Assembly (NCBI RefSeq): GCF_016595215.1
Contig: NZ_JAENHK010000001.1
Coordinates: 496,001 to 560,000 of the forward strand
Direction of reading: 5' to 3'
Length of the DNA stretch: 64,000 bases
DNA from: Chryseobacterium paridis
GTDB lineage: Bacteria; Bacteroidota; Bacteroidia; Flavobacteriales; Weeksellaceae
The position numbers and the translations under genes are program-made. The first letter of the stretch is position 1; every line of letters begins with the position of its first letter. Shown piece after piece: positions 45,245 through 54,376 of this stretch. The notes under the pieces are model-generated. The model saw only the letters and a list, made by a program, of their open reading frames with translations. It did not search any database and was not told the origin of the DNA.

Positions 45245-45260
45245 CAAAAACTTTAAACAA

Positions 45261-46535
45261 GTGAATTTCAAATCAAAACTGATCAATTTTTTCAGACTCA
45301 TCTTTCCTTCATCATTGACTGAATTATGGGTATTTCTATTCTTCATTACGCTTTATGGAATCTTGGGATCATATATTGCTATTAATTATACTATCATTTT
45401 TGATAACAGAATACCGTGGGATGCTTATTTTAGCTTTGACAATCGTTCAATTGTCATGACGGGGGGAAGCTTTGAAAGACACCCTCTTTCTTACTATTTT
45501 TTCAATTGGATAAGAGAGTTTGCATTTCTGATATCGAATGGAAAAACAGACTCCACATTTCGATTAGTTTTAGCTTGGTTAAGTACAACAGCTGTAAGTT
45601 TAAGTGTCCTGCAAGTTTTTAAATATCTAAAAAATATCATCAGACTCCCTTTGATCATTAGCTTATTGCTGGTATCTTTTTTCGGTTTTTTCTCTACAAA
45701 TATTCTGCTTTCATTTACCCCTGAAAACTTCACTTATACCTTATTTCTTCTTTGCTTATACAATCATTATGCAGCTATTAAGCTTAAAAAAGAAGAAAAA
45801 ATATCAGGAATAGCACTTGTCTTTGCCGGAATTTCAGTGGGTGGACTTACGATTACAAATATCATTAAAGTTTTTATTCCAGTTCTGTTTGAAAAAAAAC
45901 TATTTTGGAGTTGGAAAAAGTTTGGAAATGCAGCTTTAAGAGTTACAATAACATTCGTTTGTTATATTCTACTTTATTTAAACCGGATTGATTTTAAATA
46001 CAAAAACATTTTTAACAAGACCAATGAACAATATGAAAAGTTCTCTAATGTAAAATCTACTCCAACATGGGACATGATTCTTTCCTATTTCTTTGGTGGC
46101 AATATTCTTTTTTCAAACTTTATTATTCGTGATAAGAACAATATGAAGGGTTTCAACTTCAAAGGTTTAATCATGGATGTTTATTCATCATGGATTCCTT
46201 ATGTGTTTATTGCAATATTATTAGGCCTGATATTTTGGAGTTATTTCAGGAATTTTAAAAATAAACTCGTACAAATAATCATGATATCTTTCATCCTGGA
46301 TATAGTTATTCATTGTATTATGAGATTCGGATTACACACATCATATATTTATGGAGGTCATTTTATTTTTGTTTATCCTCTGCTTTTAGGATGGCTATTT
46401 TATTCTTACCATTCTTCCCCGAGAGTATTATCCTTCCTCACTGTTACAATAGGAATACTATTGATTTACTTAATAATCAATAATTACATCCGAATGACAG
46501 AATTCTTCTGGTTTTTAAACTCTTACTACCAATAA
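45261..46535 (+). CDS. Polytopic membrane protein of unknown function
   Basis: 424 residues from GTG 45261. An in-frame TTG at 45219 lies inside the terminator and before the promoter box, so it is rejected. About ten TM helices are evident, with a first periplasmic loop carrying FDNRIPWDAYFSFDNRSIV and SFERHPLSYYFFNWI. The early conserved acidic/aromatic loop and helix count resemble GT-C glycosyltransferases or O-antigen-type membrane enzymes. I recall similar flavobacterial proteins filed as DUF6080 but cannot confirm it. Monocistronic, with a bidirectional terminator right at its stop codon. Confidence 0.85.
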   Translation: MNFKSKLINFFRLIFPSSLTELWVFLFFITLYGILGSYIAINYTIIFDNRIPWDAYFSFDNRSIVMTGGSFERHPLSYYFFNWIREFAFLISNGKTDSTFRLVLAWLSTTAVSLSVLQVFKYLKNIIRLPLIISLLLVSFFGFFSTNILLSFTPENFTYTLFLLCLYNHYAAIKLKKEEKISGIALVFAGISVGGLTITNIIKVFIPVLFEKKLFWSWKKFGNAALRVTITFVCYILLYLNRIDFKYKNIFNKTNEQYEKFSNVKSTPTWDMILSYFFGGNILFSNFIIRDKNNMKGFNFKGLIMDVYSSWIPYVFIAILLGLIFWSYFRNFKNKLVQIIMISFILDIVIHCIMRFGLHTSYIYGGHFIFVYPLLLGWLFYSYHSSPRVLSFLTVTIGILLIYLIINNYIRMTEFFWFLNSYYQ

Positions 46536-46568
46536 AAAAGCTGAGAAGGATTTCTTCTCAGCTTTTTA
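46535..46568. terminator. Bidirectional terminator between converging genes
   Basis: AAAAAGCTGAGAAG pairs with CTTCTCAGCTTTTT, a perfect 14-base-pair stem with a 5-base loop and T runs on both strands. Confidence 0.92.
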
Positions 46569-46589
46569 TTTTTTATATCAAAACAGAAG

Positions 46590-47126
46590 TTATTTAGCTT
46601 CTGCACAGAATATTCTATATTGTACTGCAATTGCGGATTTAAAATACTCTCTAATTTTAGACAAATCTGAAGAGGCACTTTGTTTCGTAAAATAACTTCC
46701 CACTAAAATCTTATAATTCGGTCTCAATGAAGCATCCGTTTCTACTTTCAGATTTGGAAATCTTTTTCTAAAATAAGATTTAATTTCATTCGCCTCATCA
46801 TTACTTTTCACTGTAGTAATTTGTATCTTATACCCAAGAATTCTTGGATTTTTTCTACATATTTCAGCATTTGTCAATTCCCTATTCGGAACATATATTT
46901 TTGTAGGTTTTGTATAAGTTTCTTCAGTATTGTCTCTAGGAATTGTATTCGTTGCAACTCTGGAACATTTGTCCTCCAGGTTCTCTAAAGCGTCTTTAAC
47001 TTTTGGATCCATAGACATTATTAATTCCGTTCCGGATATTGTATCCTTCTTTACAACCTGCTGGGCTTCAATAGTATAAAATCCAAAAAAGGATAATAGT
47101 GACAATATTTTGATTAAATTTTTCAT
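46590..47126 (-). CDS. SPOR-domain exported protein
   Basis: 178 residues, signal peptide 1-21 ending TIEAQ. A Thr/Asn-rich linker (about 45-95) leads to a SPOR domain in the last 80 residues: LGYKIQITTVKSNDEANEIK, FRKRFPNLKVETDASLRPNY and YKILVGSYFTKQSASSDLSK. SPOR domains bind glycan strands lacking stem peptides, so a role at the septum or cell wall is likely. Single gene with its own full promoter and a shared terminator. Confidence 0.9.
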   Translation of the reverse strand: MKNLIKILSLLSFFGFYTIEAQQVVKKDTISGTELIMSMDPKVKDALENLEDKCSRVATNTIPRDNTEETYTKPTKIYVPNRELTNAEICRKNPRILGYKIQITTVKSNDEANEIKSYFRKRFPNLKVETDASLRPNYKILVGSYFTKQSASSDLSKIREYFKSAIAVQYRIFCAEAK

Positions 47127-47141
47127 TTAAACTTGTTTGCG

Positions 47142-47173
47142 CAAATTTATACAAATTAAAAAATTATACCAAA
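47142..47173 (-). promoter_or_regulatory. Promoter of the SPOR gene
   Basis: On the minus strand: TTTG (47173-47170), a 20-base spacer, then TAAATTTG (47149-47142). Both elements and the spacing fit the Bacteroidetes housekeeping consensus. The -7 box is 16 bases before the ATG. Confidence 0.7.
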
Positions 47174-47256
47174 CAGAGTTATTTAGAATCAATACAAATT
47201 AAACGTAAATGATATTTTCCCCTTTCCTTATGCCGTTAAATTCCTGTTAAAAATAT

Positions 47257-47264
47257 TATTTTTG
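47257..47264 (+). promoter_or_regulatory. -7 box of the alternative complex III operon
   Basis: TATTTTTG, an exact match, 48 bases before the actA ATG. It implies a leader of about 40 bases. Confidence 0.5.
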
Positions 47265-47311
47265 CGGGATTGATTGAATGTTCAATATTTTACTAACATA
47301 AGATAATTTAA

Positions 47312-48667
47312 ATGATTAGTTGGAGAAAGCATTATAAACAAACGTTGATCGCAATAGGCTTATTGCTATCAACCAGTGCTTCATTTTACGGGCAAGACGG
47401 CGATCCTAAAAACGGCGAGAAACTTTTCAAAGCGAATTGTACTGCATGTCACGCTCTGGATAAACAAGTGATAGGACCTCCTTTGAAAGGAGTTGTAGAA
47501 CGAGTAAAGACAGAGGGTGGTAAAGACAGAGATTGGCTTCATAAGTGGATCAAAGACAATAAAGCTCTAAGAGCTTCTGGGGATAAATACGCTAATGAGA
47601 TTTTTGAAAAATTTAATAAAACTGAAATGTTACAGTTTCCTAATCTTACAGAGAAGGATATTGATGATATTTTAGCTTTTACAACTAATCCTCCAGCTCC
47701 GGAACCGGAGCCAGCTGCTACCACAGCAACGGACACAGCTGCTGCTGCACCAGCAGACAAAACAACTACCAATGTTGTAATCATTTCACTTTTAGCGATT
47801 GCAGGTTTATTGGTTTGGATCTTACTTAAACTAAGACAATTAGTTAAGTTAGGTCAATCTGAAGACTTAGCGGGATTAAACGAAACAAGAGTTCGTTCAT
47901 TCAGTGAAATCTATGAAAAATACCATTATATAGGTAAAGGATTACTAGCAATTCTTGCTATCCTGGCTACTTATGGAATTTGGAACTGGATCATGTGGAT
48001 CGGTGTTTACAAAGGATATAAGCCTGAGCAACCTATTTATTTCTCACATAAAATCCATGCTGGAGAGCAAAAAATTGACTGTCAATTATGTCACTCTAGT
48101 GCTAAATATGGTAAGGTATCTGAAATCCCTTCTATGAACGTTTGTATGAACTGTCACAGAACAATTTCTGAATACAATGCAAAACACTATATGGAGCCAG
48201 GAAAAGACAAGGCATTCTATGATGGTGAAATCCAAAAGATTTATCAGCATACAGGTTGGGATCCTGCTAAACAACAGTATACAGGAAAAACTGAACCAGT
48301 AGAATGGACAAGAATCCATAACATGCCAGACTTCGTATACTTTAACCACTCTCAGCACGTTGTAGCAGGTGAGCAGGCGATTATCAATTCTTTCAACAAA
48401 AAGAATCCAACAAACAAAATTGATGTTGTTTGTAAAGCTTGTCACGGAAAAATTGACACAATGAATGTTGTTCAAATGGCTAATGACTTCACAATGGGAT
48501 GGTGTATCGAATGTCACAGAACTACAGAAGTTGATATGAACAACGGTTATAATAAAGAATACTTCAAGAATCTACATGACAAGCTTAAAAAGCAATACCC
48601 TAAAGATGGTGGTAAGATTACTGTAGATGCGATTGGAGGTCTTGAGTGTGGTAAATGTCATTATTAA
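47312..48667 (+). CDS. actA: Alternative complex III subunit A, multihaem cytochrome c fused to an extra haem domain
   Basis: Periplasmic electron-transfer subunit of the menaquinol:cytochrome c oxidoreductase. 451 residues. After a signal peptide (about 1-27) comes a class I cytochrome c domain with C43-TA-C-H47. A Pro/Ala/Glu linker leads to TM helices (about 154-172 and 208-230). The C-terminal pentahaem domain has CxxCH at 257, 278, 374, 398 and 446. That makes six haem sites, one more than the five of the classic Rhodothermus ActA as I recall it; the N-terminal fusion is common in Bacteroidetes. First gene of actABCDEF. Confidence 0.94.
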   Translation: MISWRKHYKQTLIAIGLLLSTSASFYGQDGDPKNGEKLFKANCTACHALDKQVIGPPLKGVVERVKTEGGKDRDWLHKWIKDNKALRASGDKYANEIFEKFNKTEMLQFPNLTEKDIDDILAFTTNPPAPEPEPAATTATDTAAAAPADKTTTNVVIISLLAIAGLLVWILLKLRQLVKLGQSEDLAGLNETRVRSFSEIYEKYHYIGKGLLAILAILATYGIWNWIMWIGVYKGYKPEQPIYFSHKIHAGEQKIDCQLCHSSAKYGKVSEIPSMNVCMNCHRTISEYNAKHYMEPGKDKAFYDGEIQKIYQHTGWDPAKQQYTGKTEPVEWTRIHNMPDFVYFNHSQHVVAGEQAIINSFNKKNPTNKIDVVCKACHGKIDTMNVVQMANDFTMGWCIECHRTTEVDMNNGYNKEYFKNLHDKLKKQYPKDGGKITVDAIGGLECGKCHY

Positions 48668-48689
48668 TAACTAAAAATTAGAAGTATAA

Positions 48690-51600
48690 ATGGCTTCAAA
48701 CAAAATACAATTTAGAAGTATTCATGAACTTAAAGACCCAGCTTTAAATAATAAGCTGGCTCAAAAAGAGTTTCAGGAAGAAATTCCGGTAGAAGATTTC
48801 CTTGGAGATGCTGAACAGAACGGATCAAGTACTTCAAGAAGAGATTTCTTAAAGTTATTAGGATTTTCTACTGCAGCAGTAACACTTGCTGCTTGTGAAG
48901 CTCCGGTAATTAAAACGATTCCTTACGTGGTAAAACCTCATGACATCATTCCTGGGGTTCCTAACTACTACGCTTCAACATATTTTGATGGTTTCGATTT
49001 CGCTAGTGTTTTAGTAAAAACACGTGAAGGACGACCTATTAAAATTGATCCAAACCCGGCTGCAGGTGATTTAGGTAAAACTAACGCCAGAGCTCAGGCA
49101 AGTGTACTTTCTCTTTATGATAATGATAAAGTAAAACAACCTAAGCTAGACGGTAAAGACGAAACTTTCGATAAAGTAGATGATTTCGTTCTTAAAGGTT
49201 TAGGAGAAGCTCAAGCAGCAGGTAAAAAGATTGTTCTTTTATCTCAGTCTTTCGCTTCACCAACTTTCAAAAAGCTTTTCGCTGAATTTAAAGCTAAATA
49301 TCCTACAGCTGAACTTGTAACATATGATGCTTTCCCTTACTCTGCTGCATTAGATGCTGCTCAAGAAGTATTCGGACAAAGAGCATTACCGATTTACGAC
49401 CTTAAAGGTTCTGAACTCATTGTTTCTTTCCAAGCAGATTTCTTAGGAGAATATAACGCTGCAAGTCTTGAAACATCTTATGCCGAGGCAAGAAAACCGG
49501 GAGCAAACATGTTGAGACACATTCAAGTGGAATCAAACATGTCTTTAACAGGTGCTAACGCTGATTCAAGATACAGACTAAAACCAAGTGCAGTAAACAA
49601 GACATTAGTTGAAGTCTACAATGCAATTGTTGGAGGTGGAGCTACATCAGATAAAACGGCTACTGAAATTGTAAAAGAACTTAAGACAAAAGGAAGCAAA
49701 GCTGTTGTTTTTGCAGATGGTTCTAAAGCAGCACAGGTTTTAGCTCACCTTATTAATCAGAAATTAGGATCAGTTGCTTTCACTGGTAAAGCAAACTTCT
49801 TAAAAGAATTTGACAAAGCAAGATATCAGGAATTCCTTGGATGGGTAAATGCTGGACAAGTTGGTGTATTAATTACAAACAATGTTGATCCTATTTATTC
49901 TCACTATAAAGGTGCTGAGTTTGAAAAAGCAATTAAAAAGGTTCCTTATGTAATTGCTGTTGCTGATAAGAAAAATGCAATGTATAAAGCAGCAAAAGCT
50001 GTAATTCCTGTAGCTAACTGGCTAGAATCTTGGGGTGATATGGAGCCTCAGACTGGAGTTTATACATTAATGCAGCCTACTATCCAGAAAATCTATAAAT
50101 CAAGACAGATCGAAGAATCTTTATTGGTTTGGAAAAATGGAAAAAACAATGCTGCAAACAACTACTATGACTATTTAAAAGCTAGTGCAGCTTCTATCTT
50201 GGGAGCAACTTCTTTCAACAAGGCTTTATACAATGGTATCGTTCCTTCAAACAATGCGACTACGTTATCTTATGCAGGAGGAAACGCCGCTCAGGCTCTT
50301 GCTGAATTAGGAAACTTTAAAGCTTCTGATTTAGAATTGGTATTATACACTAAGACATCTATTGGAGATGGTACTCAGGCTAATAACCCTTGGTTACAAG
50401 AATTACCGGATCCATTGACAAGAATGTCTTGGGATAATTATTTGACAATCTCTCCTAAAGATGCAGAAAGATTAGGAATAGAAAACGATCTTAATGCAAG
50501 AATGCAGTTAGATGGTTCTATTGTAAATCTTACTGTAAACGGAGTAGAAATAAAAGATGTTCCTGTATTTATTCAACCAGGTCAGGCGGACGGATCAGTA
50601 GGTCTTGCGCTTGGATATGGTAAAAAAGATTCCGGAGCTACTGCTGATACAGGAGTAAATGCATATCCTTTATTTGATGGTTCTAATTTAGTTGTATCAA
50701 ACGCTAAAATAGAAAAAACAGGTGAAGATCATGAGTTTGCAGGTATCCAGCTTCAAAACACTCTAATGGGTCGTTACGAAATTGCTAAGGAAGTTCCTTT
50801 AACAGAATACCTAAATGTAGCATTCGATGATGAGCACAAAGGATGGAACAAGCCTTTGGAGTACCATACAATCAGTGGAGCTCTTCCTGCTAGAAAAATA
50901 GATCTTTGGGATGCTTTTGATGACACAGACGGTCCTCACTTCAACTTATCAATCGACTTGAACTCTTGTACTGGTTGTGGAGCATGTATCATTGCTTGTC
51001 AGGCTGAAAACAACGTTCCTGTTGTAGGTAAAGAAGAGATCAGAATGTCAAGAGATATGTACTGGTTAAGAATTGATCGTTACTACTCTGCTAAAGAGAA
51101 AATTGAAACTAAAGAAGGTATTGACAGAGGATTAAATGTTCCTAATCTATATGACATCTTAATCGAACCAAATGAAAGTCCAGATGTGATTTTCCAACCG
51201 GTAATGTGTCAGCACTGTAACCACGCTCCATGTGAAACTGTATGTCCGGTAGCGGCTACTTCTCATGGTAAGCAAGGTCAAAACCACATGGCTTACAACA
51301 GATGTATTGGTACCAGATATTGTGCAAACAACTGTCCATACAAAGTAAGACGCTTCAACTGGTTTACCTATAACCTGAATGATAAGTTCGACTTCAACAT
51401 GAACAATGATTTAGGTAGAATGGTACTTAACCCAGATGTGGTAGTAAGAACAAGAGGGGTAATGGAGAAATGTTCAATGTGTATCCAGGAAACTCAAGCT
51501 ACAATCTTAGCTGCTAAGAGAGAGAACAGAAAAGTAACAGACAACGAATTCAAAAATTCTTGTGCTTGTGCTGCTGCTTGTTCTACCGGAGCAATGACGT

Positions 51601-51737
51601 TTGGAGACATGAATGATAAAGAATCTGAAGTGAGAGAATTATATTCTAGCAACAGAAGATATTATTTACTAGAAGAGATCGGAACAAAGCCAAATGTGTT
51701 CTATCACACTAAAGTAAGAAACAGAGTAGAAAAATAA
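48690..51737 (+). CDS. actB: Alternative complex III subunit B, molybdopterin-oxidoreductase-like Fe-S protein
   Basis: Large periplasmic subunit of 1,015 residues. A Tat-like segment TSRRDFLKLLGFSTAAVTLA lies about 45 residues from the N-terminus, followed by Cys69. About 80-700 is a molybdopterin-oxidoreductase fold that in this complex is thought to lack the cofactor. The C-terminal ferredoxin-like part (about 745-1000) supplies Fe-S ligands: CTGCGACIIACQAENNVPVV, CQHCNHAPCETVCPVAAT, CIGTRYCANNCPYKVRR, and CSMC with the later CACAAACSTGAM. It passes electrons between the quinol site and the haems. 22 bases after actA, 25 before actC. Confidence 0.95.
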   Translation: MASNKIQFRSIHELKDPALNNKLAQKEFQEEIPVEDFLGDAEQNGSSTSRRDFLKLLGFSTAAVTLAACEAPVIKTIPYVVKPHDIIPGVPNYYASTYFDGFDFASVLVKTREGRPIKIDPNPAAGDLGKTNARAQASVLSLYDNDKVKQPKLDGKDETFDKVDDFVLKGLGEAQAAGKKIVLLSQSFASPTFKKLFAEFKAKYPTAELVTYDAFPYSAALDAAQEVFGQRALPIYDLKGSELIVSFQADFLGEYNAASLETSYAEARKPGANMLRHIQVESNMSLTGANADSRYRLKPSAVNKTLVEVYNAIVGGGATSDKTATEIVKELKTKGSKAVVFADGSKAAQVLAHLINQKLGSVAFTGKANFLKEFDKARYQEFLGWVNAGQVGVLITNNVDPIYSHYKGAEFEKAIKKVPYVIAVADKKNAMYKAAKAVIPVANWLESWGDMEPQTGVYTLMQPTIQKIYKSRQIEESLLVWKNGKNNAANNYYDYLKASAASILGATSFNKALYNGIVPSNNATTLSYAGGNAAQALAELGNFKASDLELVLYTKTSIGDGTQANNPWLQELPDPLTRMSWDNYLTISPKDAERLGIENDLNARMQLDGSIVNLTVNGVEIKDVPVFIQPGQADGSVGLALGYGKKDSGATADTGVNAYPLFDGSNLVVSNAKIEKTGEDHEFAGIQLQNTLMGRYEIAKEVPLTEYLNVAFDDEHKGWNKPLEYHTISGALPARKIDLWDAFDDTDGPHFNLSIDLNSCTGCGACIIACQAENNVPVVGKEEIRMSRDMYWLRIDRYYSAKEKIETKEGIDRGLNVPNLYDILIEPNESPDVIFQPVMCQHCNHAPCETVCPVAATSHGKQGQNHMAYNRCIGTRYCANNCPYKVRRFNWFTYNLNDKFDFNMNNDLGRMVLNPDVVVRTRGVMEKCSMCIQETQATILAAKRENRKVTDNEFKNSCACAAACSTGAMTFGDMNDKESEVRELYSSNRRYYLLEEIGTKPNVFYHTKVRNRVEK

Positions 51738-51762
51738 AGTTTAAATAATAAATAGGTAAAAA

Positions 51763-53160
51763 ATGTCAGGACATTACGAAGCTCCGATAAGGGAACCTCT
51801 AATTATTGGTCACAAAACTTATCACGATATCACAGAAGATATTGCACGACCTATCGAAGAAAGAGCAGGTAAATTATGGTGGGTATCACTATATGCAGCC
51901 TTAGTTCTATTCATCTATGGATTCGGGTGTATCGCTTATACTATCGGAACAGGTATTGGAGCATGGGGGCTTAATAGAACTATTAACTGGGGTTGGGATA
52001 TTACCAACTTCGTATGGTGGGTAGGTATTGGTCACGCCGGAACCCTAATCTCAGCGGTATTATTATTATTTAGACAGCGTTGGAGAATGTCTGTAAACCG
52101 TTCAGCTGAAGCGATGACAATCTTCGCAGTTGTACAAGCAGCAATCTTCCCTGTAATTCACATGGGTAGAGTTTGGGTAGGATATTGGGTATTCCCTCTT
52201 CCTAACCAGTTTGGTTCTCTTTGGGGGAACTTTAACTCTCCTCTACTTTGGGACGTATTTGCGATCTCTACGTATTTCTCAGTATCTACAGTATTCTGGT
52301 TCATGGGATTGATCCCTGACTTTGCAATGATCAGAGATAGAGCTAAAACTCCTTGGACAAGAAAAATTTATACATTCCTTGCATTCGGTTGGGGTGGTAA
52401 AGCAAAACACTGGCAAAGATTCGAAGAATTATCTTTGGTATTAGCAGGTTTAGCAACTCCACTTGTATTCTCAGTACACACTACCGTATCTTTTGACTTC
52501 GCAACTTCGGTTATTAAAGGATGGCACTCTACGATCTATCCTCCTTACTTCGTTGCAGGTGCGATTTTCTCAGGATTCGCAATGGTACAAACACTATTGT
52601 TGATTGCTAGAAAAGTTTGCCACTTAGAAGATTATATCACGATGTATCACATCGAGATTATGAACATCGTAATCGTTGTAACGGGTGGGATGGTAACTGT
52701 AGCATATGCAACTGAATATTTCATCGGATGGTATTCCGGATCAAGATTTGAAGACTTTACTTATCTTTCTCCAGGTGCTGCAACAGGACCTTACTGGTGG
52801 GCTTTCTGGTCACTAATTATCTGTAACCTTGTGATCCCGGCTTCTTTCTGGTTCAAAAGAGCAAGAACGAATATTATCTGGACATTTATTGTTGCATTAA
52901 TTATCAACATCGGTATGTGGTTTGAGCGTTTTGATATCATCGTTATCAACCTTTCAAGAGATTACTTGCCAGGGTCATGGACGATGTTTAAACCAACGAT
53001 TATTGACGTGGGTGTATATTTAGGAACAATCGGATTCTTCTCTGTATTATTCTTATTATATGCGAGAACATTCCCTGTAATTGCACAGGCTGAATTAAAA
53101 TCGATTTTGAAAATCTCAGGTGAAACTTATAAAGCAAAAGAAGGAGATGAGCACCACTAA
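51763..53160 (+). CDS. actC: Alternative complex III subunit C, NrfD-like quinol-binding membrane protein
   Basis: Inner-membrane subunit of 465 residues with about ten TM helices, NrfD/PsrC family, expected to hold the menaquinol site. Recognisable parts are WWVGIGHAGTLISAVLLLFR, FPVIHMGRVWVGYWVFPLPN, the loop PDFAMIRDRAKTPWTRKIY, and SVHTTVSFDFATSVIKGWHS with conserved His and Asp near the quinol pocket. The 3' end overlaps actD by 14 bases. Confidence 0.96.
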   Translation: MSGHYEAPIREPLIIGHKTYHDITEDIARPIEERAGKLWWVSLYAALVLFIYGFGCIAYTIGTGIGAWGLNRTINWGWDITNFVWWVGIGHAGTLISAVLLLFRQRWRMSVNRSAEAMTIFAVVQAAIFPVIHMGRVWVGYWVFPLPNQFGSLWGNFNSPLLWDVFAISTYFSVSTVFWFMGLIPDFAMIRDRAKTPWTRKIYTFLAFGWGGKAKHWQRFEELSLVLAGLATPLVFSVHTTVSFDFATSVIKGWHSTIYPPYFVAGAIFSGFAMVQTLLLIARKVCHLEDYITMYHIEIMNIVIVVTGGMVTVAYATEYFIGWYSGSRFEDFTYLSPGAATGPYWWAFWSLIICNLVIPASFWFKRARTNIIWTFIVALIINIGMWFERFDIIVINLSRDYLPGSWTMFKPTIIDVGVYLGTIGFFSVLFLLYARTFPVIAQAELKSILKISGETYKAKEGDEHH

Positions 53161-53668
53161 AATTGTATACGGACTTTATGCTGATGACGACGATTTAATG
53201 AACGGCGTTAAAGCATTCAACGATAAAGGAATAACGATAAACGAAGTTTATACTCCATTTCCTGTTCACGGGCTAGATAAAGCTTTAGGTTTAAAGAAAA
53301 CAAGAATTTCTGATGCTGCTTTCTTCTATGCTCTTTACGGTGTTACCATCGGTGCAACAGTAACCTGGTATGTAATGAATCATGACTGGCCTCAAAATAT
53401 TGGTGGTAAACCTGCTTTCGATTGGGGACACAACATGCCTGCATTCGTAGTTCCAATGTTTGAATTAATGGTATTCTGTGCTGCTCACATGATGTCTCTT
53501 ACTTTCTTAGCTAGAAACAAGATGTATCCTGGAGCTCCAGCGCAAAATCCAGATCCAAGAACAACGGATGACAAATTCATGATGGAATTTGTAACTGAAG
53601 ATGTAGAATCTGTAAAACAGCTACTTATTGAAACTGGAGTTGAAGAAATAACTGTTAAAGACGCTTAA
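53147..53668 (+). CDS. actD: Alternative complex III subunit D (DUF3341)
   Basis: 173-residue membrane subunit. The start ATG 53147 lies inside the end of actC (14-base overlap); an earlier in-frame TTG/ATG-like start nine codons upstream would add only charged residues. The N-terminal soluble part (KIVYGLYADDDDLMNGVKAF) is followed by two TM helices (about 60-80 and 100-122), then a short cytoplasmic tail. AAGGAG sits directly against the ATG, too close to act as a normal ribosome-binding site. Matches the DUF3341 layout always found next to actC. Confidence 0.94.
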   Translation: MSTTKIVYGLYADDDDLMNGVKAFNDKGITINEVYTPFPVHGLDKALGLKKTRISDAAFFYALYGVTIGATVTWYVMNHDWPQNIGGKPAFDWGHNMPAFVVPMFELMVFCAAHMMSLTFLARNKMYPGAPAQNPDPRTTDDKFMMEFVTEDVESVKQLLIETGVEEITVKDA

Positions 53669-53669
53669 A

Positions 53670-54368
53670 ATGAAAAAGAATGTACTAAGAATTACTGCAA
53701 TCTTAGGTTTAACAACAGTTTTACTTAATTCTTGCGGACCGAAAGAAAATGCACCCCTGGTATATTTCCCGGATATGTATTTCCCGGTAGCTTATGATCC
53801 ATTGATGAAAGCTCAGGATGCTTATTCAGATCATGAGAATGAAATTCCAGCGTTTGTAAAAAATAGCTTTGCAACAGGACTTGCTCCAGTAGAAGGAAGT
53901 GTTGCTCAAAATAAAGACGGAATTTTTGAAGAAGGTTTACTTCCAAAAAATGTAGATGAATATAATGCAGGATATGATGCATCAAAAAAATTGACAGCTT
54001 CTCCCCTAAATCCAGCTAATGCAGCTAAGGATATTGAAAGAGGAAAAATGTTGTTTGATCATACTTGTGCAGCATGTCATGGAACAGGAGGAGATGGACA
54101 AGGACCAATTGTACAAAGTGGTGCTTTCTCTGGTGTACCTAATTACGCTGATAGAGAAATTACTGTGGGATCTGTTCATTATGTATTAACAAACGGTAGA
54201 AATGCAATGGGTTCTTATGCGGGACAATTGAACGCAGGAGATAGATGGAGAGTGGCAATGTATGTGATAAGTGCTTTCAAGAAAAACGCAGCACCTGCAG
54301 CAGCTACTACAGCTCCAGCTACACCAGCTGCAGCAACAACTGAGACTACTACCGCAACTAAAAAATAA
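53670..54368 (+). CDS. actE: Alternative complex III subunit E, monohaem cytochrome c lipoprotein
   Basis: 232 residues, signal with lipobox VLLNSC (Cys22). One haem site, C133-AA-C-H137, in DHTCAACHGTGGDGQG, within a class I cytochrome c fold (about 120-210). The distal Met is probably in GRNAMGSYAGQL. The last 30 residues are Ala/Thr/Pro-rich and likely flexible. It probably hands electrons to the soluble acceptor. One base separates it from actD. Confidence 0.93.
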   Translation: MKKNVLRITAILGLTTVLLNSCGPKENAPLVYFPDMYFPVAYDPLMKAQDAYSDHENEIPAFVKNSFATGLAPVEGSVAQNKDGIFEEGLLPKNVDEYNAGYDASKKLTASPLNPANAAKDIERGKMLFDHTCAACHGTGGDGQGPIVQSGAFSGVPNYADREITVGSVHYVLTNGRNAMGSYAGQLNAGDRWRVAMYVISAFKKNAAPAAATTAPATPAAATTETTTATKK

Positions 54369-54376
54369 GAAAAGAA

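Larger units (their letters stand above)
44941..45260. other. Intergenic region with a T9SS gene relic
   Basis: Between the divergent RHS operon and the membrane-protein gene. It holds the operon's -7 box (44981-44988), a weak CGAC/GTCG hairpin near 45072-45086, a T9SS 3'-end relic (45158-45184), its terminator (45205-45234) and the -7 box of the next gene. No complete gene seen. Confidence 0.7.

Noticed and set aside
45219..45260. TTG start for the membrane-protein gene
   Set aside because: It is within a terminator stem and upstream of the promoter box; GTG 45261 fits better.
48086..48517. 143-codon antisense frame under actA
   Set aside because: Lies over the haem-binding domain of actA; cysteine and histidine content is a by-product.
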